The position numbers and the translations under genes are program-made. Below are positions 55,184 to 64,000 of a stretch of 64,000 bases of DNA, one piece after another; positions within the stretch are counted from its first letter, which is position 1; every line of letters begins with the position of its first letter. Under the pieces are notes generated by a model. The model made no database searches, was not told where the DNA came from, and worked only from the letters and a program-made list of their open reading frames with translations. Source of the stretch: Sugiyamaella lignohabitans (lineage: Eukaryota > Ascomycota > Dipodascomycetes > Dipodascales > Trichomonascaceae); NCBI RefSeq assembly GCF_001640025.1, contig NC_031672.1:1922001-1986000 (forward strand), in the 5' to 3' direction.

Positions 55184-55255
55184 AGCGACATGGCGCAATG
55201 GAAGCGCGCAGGGCTCATAACCCTGAGGTTCCAGGATCGAAACCTGGTGTCGCTA
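55184..55255 (+). tRNA. Initiator tRNA-Met (CAT)
   Basis: Acceptor stem AGCGACA/TGTCGCT, D arm GCGC/GCGC, anticodon stem CAGGG/CCCTG with loop CTCATAA (anticodon 55216-55218), T stem CCAGG/CCTGG. The first pair is A1-T72 and the T loop is ATCGAAA rather than TTC-type, the two marks of eukaryotic initiator tRNA. The D and anticodon arms match the yeast initiator closely. No intron. A run of six T (55259-55264) is the Pol III terminator. Confidence 0.97.
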
Positions 55256-55447
55256 GACTTTTTTGTGGCTCAGTGAAAAAACCATGAACCAAATCTTTTT
55301 TCTATAATTCCTTTTCTTTTTGAAGACTAGACAGACATTCACTTCTACATGTAGATGTATATTTATTCATATAATCATATCGACATTACATAATCATTAA
55401 ATTAAATCCTAATACAAAATAAAATAAAAATAGAGTTTATAAATAAG

Positions 55448-58400
55448 TTAATTTCCTGCACCAGACAGGAACTTTGATGGGTTCGACTTGAGGGTCCGCT
55501 GCCAGTTAGTCAGGCTGAGAATGCTGCTTTTACGATGAATTTTCAGTCGTTCCTTCGAGGACGACACCGTAACAGTAGATAACATTGGCGCCAAAGACAG
55601 TCGATCTTGGGCATCACTGGTTGACTCAGAATCTGAAGTGCTGCTATTACTAAGAGCAACATCATCTCCACCATAAAACGATTCTCTACAAATACCCAAC
55701 TCAAGAGCTTTGTTTCTTATAGCTTCTGTTTCCCTGAACTTTGCGACAATTGGGTCATGATCTAATCTTCCCTCTGCATCTTGAATATCGTTGACTTTCA
55801 GATTGAAGACAGTGGCCATAGAATCGACTGTCATTCTGAACCACTGTCGCTGGATTTCGATATACTTTGCAAAGCAACATTCTACCATTCTATCAGTCAA
55901 TCTGAACAAGTCAGGTAGACCGTCTTTCAGACTGTTATGATACTTGAAAAACAGGTCCGCTCTTTGGCGATCTAAAGCCGAGAAAGAATGGTGCTCTCCC
56001 GTACTAGTGGGACTAACAACATATGGAAGGTCACTCTTAGAAGCAACATATTTTGCATAAAATACATGGAATCTAAGACGATCTGCTGCCAATAGTTCGG
56101 TTCTTTCATACATTGCCCACACCTTCTCCAGCGGAACCAAGACTTCTTTTTCAATCTTGCGGGACAACTTTGCTGTAGATAATTGAGTTGAAGATGTGGA
56201 AGTAAATGGTGTCGAGAACAGAGCATAGTGCTTGTATCTACGCATCTTGCTTGAATCTTCCTCATCGATTCCAATTGCCATGCTCCAAGTTAACCAAGCT
56301 TTGGCCAGTGCAGAATTGCTATTAAATTGATGCTGAATGTCCGCTGAGTTAGTGGCAATAGATTGAATCAAAGACCGAATATTTCTCCTCTTCTGATAGA
56401 AATTAGACAGCAATTGCTGCAAACCGACGTCAGCAGTGGGTGTGGTCTTTAGCTGACGTAAATTAGCTGATTCTTCTTCAAATTCTTTTTGCCGCAATGC
56501 CTTTTTTGATAGTGATACCTCAGTATCGTCAGACTTATCTGAGTTGATATGATCAGCACATTTTCGCATCTGCTCAGCAGCCATTTCCAAGCTAGCATAA
56601 TCGGGGTGTCCTTCATTAGTGGCTTTAAGTAAAGAGTCCATAAGCAAAGGATACTTCAACAATCTTTGAACCGGCTTGATCAGTAACGAGTCAAGAGTCC
56701 ACGCAGTGGTTATTGTCTTTGATGCATCAAAACATTCAGTTAACCATGCGTCTAGATTTGGACATGCCATAGAACGAAGTCTATAGAAAGTATCCATTTG
56801 CCACTTATTGGCATCACAGTAAGTTTGGAAAGCTCCCTCAATCAAAGGAATAAAGTCCAGCACAGCTGAACCGATTCTGGTCTCGACATCAGAGAGTGAT
56901 TTGTCATTTAGTTGGACCTTTGAATCAAAAACATAAGGGTTTATCGTGTCTTTTAGAGTGATGACAAATTGCCGAGAAAGCAAAAGAACTTGGTCAACAT
57001 TGGAGAATAGGCGTGTGATATCAGCCTTACAAATGTAACCAAAATATTGCTCGGAGCGTAACTTTCGACTGTAAATGTCAACGAGCACGCCCATGTCTGT
57101 AGCAAAAACTTCCTCTGTGTCAACGAGCTCTCGAATAAGATTGAATTTTCTTCTCAATCGGGCCTGATCTTCATCAGAGCTGGGAATTAGCTTTTCCGTA
57201 GGAGTCACTTGTTCGTGGATAGACGCAGTACCTATACAAGTTAGTAATGGACTCTATGTCCAATTCATTGATATACTTACTCCTTAATCTGTTCACATAA
57301 TTGGATCCCGGTAGAGAGTCGGATCGAGAAGCGACCACAATCGGCGATAGTTTCAAACTGGCTGATCGTCTATTCATCTTACGATCGAAAACAGATTCAC
57401 TTATCAAATCACTGACAATACTCGAAGTTGATGATAATGTCGACTGCACTCGGTCGCTGGCATCAAGTCCAGTTGACTCCCGCAGTAGCGAGTCAGACGA
57501 AACCGAAGTCCTGGGTGTTTCGAACGATTTATTAACAGGAACTTCGGACGGAAAACTTTCAGGAGATAGGGGCGCAGCTGGATGAGTTGATCTAGGCGAT
57601 AGTCCGATAGCGACTTCAGAAGTGGCGTCTAGAAACTCATCATCTACACTTGCAACTGTTGGGCTCTTGGGGTACTGACCAGAATCGGGAACCGATGCTA
57701 TACTTGAGTCCTTACTTGACTTCTCTTTAATAGTATCTGGTGTCGAGGCCGTTTTATGTATATTGAGAGGCAGAGTACTGCATTCGAAATCAGTTACGGC
57801 AGCCTGATAAGCAAGTTCATTCTCAGCGAGGAATTCTGGTGATTTGGGAGGTGTAACTGCAATGTGTGGTGTTTCAGACACAAATATGTTTGTATCATCT
57901 GCTCTTGCTCTCTCGGAAAGGACATAGTTGGAGTCTGAGGTAGCATTAACATCAGCTGGAGACACATCAGACGAAATCGAAAAGGGTCGAATAGGTGGGG
58001 ATAGCTTTATTGTGTCGTCGTTATCATCATTTTTTATAGTCGGAAGTGATTTACCAGATTTGCTGGATTTTGGTGACGAACCGGGTGATTTTAGACTCGA
58101 TGTTCGGTTAGAGCTTGAATTGCTTCCGCTAGATTTGTGCTTCTTAATGGTGAATCTATCTTTTGGTAATGGTGCCGGTGGCTTATTTTCATCGATACTT
58201 AGCTTTCGTGTTGACACTTTGGGAAGCTTCTCTTCATTCTTACCAATTGGGGAGCCGAGCTTGGCCTTTATACTTGATTTCCGCTCCGGACTGATGTACA
58301 CAATTTGTTCTTTCTCATCTTGTTCTACTGTCGAATCTTTGGTGGCCAAATTTTCTTGTAAATTATTCATACTATCGTCCATCACCTTTTCCAGATCAGT

Positions 58401-59408
58401 ATTCACATTTTGAGCAGTGTCTCCTTCAGAGACATCCACTGGCTTGGTGGGTGCCGAGACAATTGTGAGTTGTGGGGATGAAGTCGTAAGTTCAGGTGTC
58501 CTCGAGACAAGTGTCTCTTGAGGAGAAGCTGTGATATCAAGCTTACTTGTAGAAGTCTTGCTTGGTAGAGGAGGAAGGTCTTTCTGTAGATCACGACCTC
58601 TCTCAGCAGTAGATCCGAATAAGGAGGCTTTTCGATGTGATATCTTGGCCCCAACTACTGGAGGGGTCCGTGGTCGCTCAAATGCGGAGCCAGATGGGAT
58701 TCTTGGGGAAAGCGATTTTCCAACTGGGGCTGCAGCGGCCTCATCAGTCAAAAAGCTATAACGAGAAGCGTCTAAAGTTCCAACCTGAGGCATAGCGATG
58801 GGAAGTAGGGGGTTCAAACGGACAACTCTGGGCACGCGTCTTTCTGGAATATGACGAACTACGGGATTGACAGTGATGACAGGTTTGGCTGGAAAAAGTT
58901 CTTCATTCAATGGCCTATTAGACCGACGTCTTGAATTGAACTCACGATTTACCTTCTGCTCAGCTGATATTAGACGTCCACCAGGACGGGATCGATTAGC
59001 ATTCAGACCAAGTTTACTATGGCGCTTCGAAGACACAGAATATATCGACTGACGACGGCTTCCTGCTCGTGAAGAAGACCGAGATGGTGGTTTTGTAGTT
59101 AATAATATCGACGAATTGGACGATTTTCGTTCTAAAGAACCCAGGTAGAATACAGATTGATCAGTTGAGCTTAATGAGCTTCCATACTTTTTCTCACTAG
59201 GTAGCGGAGGTAATGGCAAATTGAGGTCCCTTTTTCTTATTCGTTTTCTAGCGGTGTTGCTACGTTGAAGTGAGTTGTCAAGCTCTGCTGTGAAAGATAG
59301 TTTGTTAACAGAAACACCATTACTCCTGCCGTCATCTTTAACGTGAATATAATTATGGGGAGACGTAATTCGCGGTCTTTCACCCCTTTCGGTTTGATGC
59401 ATGTGCAT
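55448..59408 (-). CDS. Rho guanine-nucleotide exchange factor with DH and BAR domains (Tuba/Gef1-like)
   Basis: Two exons, 57281-59408 and 55448-57231, joined over a 49-nt intron (donor GTAAGT, branch TTACTAAC, acceptor TATAG), give 1,303 aa. The first 700 residues are Ser/Pro/Lys-rich without a clear fold. The DH (Dbl) domain follows (about 735-930): LIRELVDTEEVFATDMGVLV and the conserved LLIKPVQRLLKYPLLMDSLL helix. Next is a BAR-like helical region (about 950-1200) with LEKVWAMYERTE and RADLFFKYHNSLKD, then a Ser-rich basic tail. DH followed by BAR without PH is the layout of dynamin-binding protein Tuba and of S. pombe Gef1, a Cdc42 activator. The target GTPase is inferred. Exon 2 alone has no ATG at its start, which supports the fusion. 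Confidence 0.9.
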
Positions 59409-62400
59409 CGTCGATCAGCTATAGATTCTAGGGTTAAGTGGCAGAAAAAAGTAAACTACTGCGTTGTGAAGATCGATGCAGAGGGGTAAAAAGGGGTCTA
59501 ACAAAACGCAGACTTAAAGGGGCAGAAAAACTGCGGAGCCCTAAGTCTGGGTGATGGTGGTGAGAGGTGTGATTTATGAGAGGAGCTAATGAGCAGCTAG
59601 CTGCAGCACAACACGTTAGTGATCTTGAACTAATGATGCTCCTACGGGGATAAAATTAATTGACCTATTATGGGTAGCCCCCTTTTTCAGGAGCAGCGTA
59701 ACAAAGTGGGTAAGAGTCGAATGCCCGATTTACTAACTTACGTGGTTTGAAAGAGGGAGGGCACAGACACATGGAACAGTGAGGGTTGTCGACTGAGATA
59801 ACAAGCAGATTGATAACTCCAATAGAGCAACCTTGATACCAAAGAGCCAGGTTTCGGCTGGATATGCGACTTTTACTGCACTTGATTCTCTCTTAGTGAT
59901 CCCTCTTTCGCCTGTTTATTCCGAACACTGGCCTGGTGTGATGGGGCTCGGCAATTGCCGACCTATTGATTCCAATTACTCAAGTACTATTGTAGGTACA
60001 CTGGCAACAGGAGGGGGTTGATTTCTGCCAGGTTGAAGATCTTCTGCAAGAAGTGTAGGATCCTATTGCTTCTCGTATGCCGGTGACGTTCAATACTCCC
60101 GTTATCCGAAAAGACGCTTCCCAGCTGGTTTGGTGAATTGAAAAATAACGACACTAGCAAAAACCTAGGAAGATAGGAAAAGATAAAGAGGAATTAAAGT
60201 ACAAAACTTTTAAGGAATCGTAGGAGTATAAAGATAAAATGGGCAAGATTATTTGGCCCCAAGCTTTAGTCTTCTGTTTGTATGAACGGGTGTCAATGCA
60301 TTGGGATTGCTGCAGCTAGTGAAACAGTATATAACCGTGCTTTTTATTTTTTTTTCTTCTTCTTTTCGTACCAAGAAAACTAAAGCAGATAGTGGTATAA
60401 CAAAAGTGCCCGTACGGAAGCAGACTAATCTCGAGTACAAATGTGGAGGTAGGTAAGTACCTTGCGATAAAACTAGTTAATTGATGCTAATTCTTAGAAT
60501 AATACCTACTAATATAAGTATAACAGAATAAAATAGCATCTCTAAAAAGGCAGGATATATGTGTGTTCTAATAATAAACAGCGGCTGAGTGTCCTTGTCA
60601 GACATTACCGCAATACAAACCAAACCAGCGGCGGTCCTCATGACCACCAGTGCAAACAGCAGCTTGTTTCATTAAAATCAGCTCAATGCGGTTTACCAGA
60701 TGTATAAAAAAAAGTCAGTAGCCTCAATGTGAGTGAAACATTGTACAAATCTTTCCTGCCCTGTTAACTCTGGTGCGTGTTTGATCACCTTGTTAGAGTT
60801 CAGCCTGAGGTCAACTTCCGGTCAGTATGTTTATGTTATTTTCTTTTACTGCAGAAAATGGCATGCAGTAAGATGGATTTGGAAGTTGTACAGGTACAAC
60901 AAAATGCGTCTGCATAATTAAACCAGGTGCGTGAGGCTCTTAGATCAACTGCATTTGCACCGGTAGTGAAGTGAGTATGCGAGAGAAGCAGAAGACGGGA
61001 CATGGTTGTGCAGTAATTTGAATGGCTTATCCGTTTAACTGCCAGCGGTTACAGTAAAGTGCTTAATGTGAGAAGCCTGATTGGTCTTAGGTGGGGGCAA
61101 TTGCAGTGTACCGGTGGATATGGACTGCCGTGGGGCCACTCTTATTGTTCATTATAATAGTCAAAATATTAAGTAGATAAATGGATATATTATGATATAT
61201 TATATAATGTATGCTGCCGCCTCCTTAAGCCCCGTAATATATAGGTAATTATACGAACGAAAATGGGGTTGGTAATGGATAGCGTGATGTACATTTTCTG
61301 GGGAGACACTTGAAGATAATAAGGGAAAGTTATCAGCGGGTTAGAGGGTCTGCCAGGTTGAGAGACGCGGGTACAGGGTGACTAGATTATCAGTCAAGTA
61401 ACAATGGAAGAGGTAATTGGGGGCAATTCGGCAAGAACTAAAACGGGATAGTCAATCAGGGGCCAGGAACACGAGGAGACTAACTTAAAGGCCCCAGTTT
61501 GGGCATGGATCATTCGATTTGTACCTCAATAAACGGCCCCTCGCGTCTCGGTGGAGATCTGCTCCGTTAAAGATCTGCGTTGATCATATAGTGAATTTTT
61601 TCCGAATAGATCCAGATCTGCACGAGAAATCCTTTTATCAGTAAGGGTGAACAAGATCTGGTGTAATGATAGGAGATAATATACTGCAAAGAGGAGTTGG
61701 ATTTCGATCGATCGAGGACTTGGCCTCAAGGGATGAATCCCGTTGATAATTATCGTGAGATTATGTGATCTAGAGACAGATAAGTAATTGAGACGCGTTA
61801 CAGCTCGTGAAGCTCGGCGCCGTCGTTTTCGTCCCTACTGGTAATTACATCATGCAGCAGCATTTCGCCCAACAAAGTTGTGGAATAGATTCATATATAA
61901 ATTAGCGCTGCAGCATCGCCTCTTGTCGGGCATGACTTAATATTGCTGCGACGCTAGGTGTACAACAAATAATATTGTTTATGACCCGAATAGGCAAACT
62001 CTCTGGCTAGAAGGTATTAAAAAGTCCGATATGCCCTGCCAAGGACTGGTCAAAGCACATTGCAGGGTCTAAGCATAGCTTCAGTTAAATTAGATACCGA
62101 CAACTCGGGAATTACGTCCTCTTTAGTGAAAGTTACCGAAATATCTAAATATTTTATCAAGTAGGCATTCGACTCCGTATAGACTATAGCAGATCATGAG
62201 AGGCCGTTGGGACCCCAGATACGGCAGGACTATTATCTCTCGTATTAAGGTTGGTTCAGTAGCAGTAGTAGCAGTAGTAGCAGTAGATAGTTAGAACCTT
62301 AAATAAACTCAGCACTAGGACATGTTGTGTTCCTGTGCCTTACGCTGCAGCTGTCAGAAATCGGTATCAGAAAAATCTAGTTTAGCACGACACAGTGAGT

Positions 62401-62740
62401 TTCCCAGTGATAGTAGATCAGCCATGTGGAATATGGTTGTTTCATGTCGCTAATGCGACAGCCTGCTTCATGTCAGGATGTCTCTTACTTGAGTGGTGTT
62501 GGAAGTAACAAAGACAACAACATTTGCAATTAAAAGTGTGATTTTGAGCTTCGCATGGCAATGCCGAGGAACCTTCAAATTTTATGGTACAATGTACAAT
62601 ACCCCGCAGTAGTATATTAATTAATAACTATCAGGCTACTTGGTTAAACTCTGAGTACGAATTGCAAGAGGCCAAAAATAACATACAACATAATAATTCC
62701 ATATATACAGCAAAAAAAAACGTGCCTTAGTCGGCCCGTC
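59409..62740. other. Gene-free intergenic region
   Basis: 3.3 kb, no supported gene, tRNA or GC-rich element. A T-rich run lies at 60340-60367 and an AGTAGC repeat at 62260-62287. Short frames lack features. Confidence 0.6.
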
Positions 62741-64000
62741 TTACCTAAGCATGTGTCTATTCCTGGCAATCAATTTCCTATGTATCATCATACCCAGTGT
62801 GCTTTGATTAAGCTGAGTCTTTTGTTTGGACCGACCGCTATCTGTGGTCTCAGCCCGATGTTGATCAAAAAACCGGTGGACTTCCGCTAAATATTGTCCT
62901 GACCAATTATTGCCCATTGCTCTGGCTTGAGTATCAAAGAACTTGTCCGAAAGCATGTGGATGCTATCTCCTCTGATGGCTGGTCCCTCTGGCATATTGA
63001 TAAAACTACTTGTATAGATAGGGTCGCCTCTTGAGTCAGTATCAACAATCAGAGTATTGTTCACTGCTGCAGCCACCCGCTGGTAAGCTTTAGTTCTATC
63101 TTGATGGAAATAAAGCTGTCGGTTGGATCCAAAACCCATACGCCCTCTAGAGTCTAAAGGCTTATCAAATGTAGAGGACGTGGCGTTCTGAACTGTTGCA
63201 ATTGACGCCCCAGTTATGCTATTTGTATGCTCGTAACCATGAGTCAACTCTGTGTCAGTACGGCCATTCATCTGATCATAAGTAGCTTGAATAGCTAGAG
63301 GGTACTGATACATTTTCTGCCAGGTCCGACGTCTGCTCGGGCCGTCGTTATCTGGTCTTTCCATCGTAATATTCTCCGCACACAACGTACTCTGAGCTAC
63401 ACTGTGAAACTCATAACGGTTCGACAAATATTGGATATTATCATACATGCAGGCTTGCTGCCATTCAAGGTGGATATTATGTCCATTAAAGTTTAACCTC
63501 GCGCTTCTTGTCAGCCCCTTTAATATTGATACCACTTCAAACACACTAGAGTTACTCGGCAAGAACCCGCCAACCGACTTATTATCCAAGTCTTTGTCAT
63601 CAGCACTAGTTCCATTGATTGTAGTGTTGCTATTGTTTAGCACCATGTAGCCTTGACCATTGACTGAAGGAGTTTCCCATGTCAGAATATTGGCATTTAT
63701 TAGCCATCCATCATTTATTTGGGTCGAATTGTAGCCATTCATAACCCGGACATCGATCCTGGCATCCGTCTCCCAAAGGACAGGTAGAAATGCGCTGATA
63801 TCTATCTCGTAGACGGGAGTATCAAAAGCATGGATACCAACTATAGGGCTCCACATATACGAGGATATCCCACCTGTAAATATCACCGGATATGGGAACA
63901 CAAATCCGGCAACTCGATTATTTATCGACACCTCTATTACTCGTGACGGACCCCCTCCTACGCCGTTAAGAGCACCGGCATATTCGTCAAGTAGATGGCT
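62741..64000 (-). CDS. Peptide-N-glycosidase A-type amidase, C-terminal part (runs off right edge)
   Basis: The minus frame is open from the right edge to the stop at 62741 (419 codons seen; no start in the window). Near the edge it reads VAGFVFPYPVIFTGGISSYMW, SPIVGIHAFDTPVYEIDISAFLP, the conserved block of the plant/fungal PNGase A family, which releases N-glycans from secreted glycopeptides. The rest includes a WETPSV segment, ARLNFNGHNIHLEW and a C-terminal SGQYLAEVHRF...DHQRAE-like end. Many N-glycosylation sequons fit a secreted protein. The catalytic N-terminal part lies outside the window, so activity cannot be judged. Confidence 0.82.
   Translation of the reverse strand, partial: SHLLDEYAGALNGVGGGPSRVIEVSINNRVAGFVFPYPVIFTGGISSYMWSPIVGIHAFDTPVYEIDISAFLPVLWETDARIDVRVMNGYNSTQINDGWLINANILTWETPSVNGQGYMVLNNSNTTINGTSADDKDLDNKSVGGFLPSNSSVFEVVSILKGLTRSARLNFNGHNIHLEWQQACMYDNIQYLSNRYEFHSVAQSTLCAENITMERPDNDGPSRRRTWQKMYQYPLAIQATYDQMNGRTDTELTHGYEHTNSITGASIATVQNATSSTFDKPLDSRGRMGFGSNRQLYFHQDRTKAYQRVAAAVNNTLIVDTDSRGDPIYTSSFINMPEGPAIRGDSIHMLSDKFFDTQARAMGNNWSGQYLAEVHRFFDQHRAETTDSGRSKQKTQLNQSTLGMMIHRKLIARNRHMLR

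Noticed and set aside
55184..55255. Elongator tRNA-Met
   Set aside because: A1-T72 pair and ATCGAAA T loop mark the initiator type.
57174..57280. Two separate genes for the DH-BAR region and the Ser-rich region
   Set aside because: Exon 2 has no ATG before the DH domain and a 49-nt intron with perfect signals joins the frames.

Overview
The window looks like nuclear DNA of a filamentous-type budding yeast (Saccharomycotina, probably the Dipodascales/Trichomonascaceae side, near Sugiyamaella, Blastobotrys or Yarrowia). The evidence is a set of yeast orthologues (RGA1, ARH1, SET1, MSH1, NAF1, yapsin), a nuclear complex I subunit gene (NDUFS4, absent from Saccharomyces), many short introns (about 48-62 nt) with GTAAGT-type donors and CTAAC/TACTAAC branch sites, and a eukaryotic initiator tRNA-Met. 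The genus is inference; no database was consulted.

Layout: (1) 1-3564, minus: 5' part of an RGA1/RGA2-like LIM-RhoGAP gene with a 31-nt microexon. (2) 3565-8480: gene-poor DNA with many copies of a GC-rich hairpin element, simple repeats and a degenerate ~94-bp tandem array. (3) 8481-20555: three intronless paralogues of about 1,000 aa (minus, plus, minus) with a P-loop NTPase core and a C-terminal restriction-endonuclease-like segment. They resemble the Crinkler-related NTPase/nuclease proteins of other fungi and form a mosaic family with signs of gene conversion. A decayed gene and a possible LINE remnant lie between copies 2 and 3. (4) 22828-24222, minus: ARH1. (5) 25309-29831, plus: a large low-complexity protein with three exons whose two introns both carry the hairpin element. 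(6) 29832-34559: gene-free, with a ~123-bp degenerate tandem array and a GC-box-rich promoter leading into (7) a four-exon sugar transporter, 34560-36689. (8) NDUFS4, 37365-38546; SET1, 39379-43826; MSH1, 44192-47131; NAF1, minus, 47227-48924; a glutamine-rich GPI wall protein, 49602-51404; a macro-domain protein, minus, 51604-52368; a GPI-anchored yapsin, 53351-55036; initiator tRNA-Met, 55184-55255; a DH-BAR RhoGEF, minus, 55448-59408; and the C-terminal part of a PNGase A-type amidase, minus, 62741 to the right edge.

The right 25 kb is ordinary compact yeast DNA without hairpin elements. The left 39 kb is accessory-like: 16 GC-rich element copies, two unrelated degenerate tandem arrays and the NTPase/nuclease paralogue cluster. 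Eukaryotic genes do not form operons here; the shared themes are Cdc42/Rho control (RGA1-like GAP and DH-BAR GEF), mitochondrial function (ARH1, NDUFS4, MSH1) and cell wall (wall protein, yapsin). Exon structures were read by eye from splice signals, frame continuity and family motifs; no transcript evidence was available.
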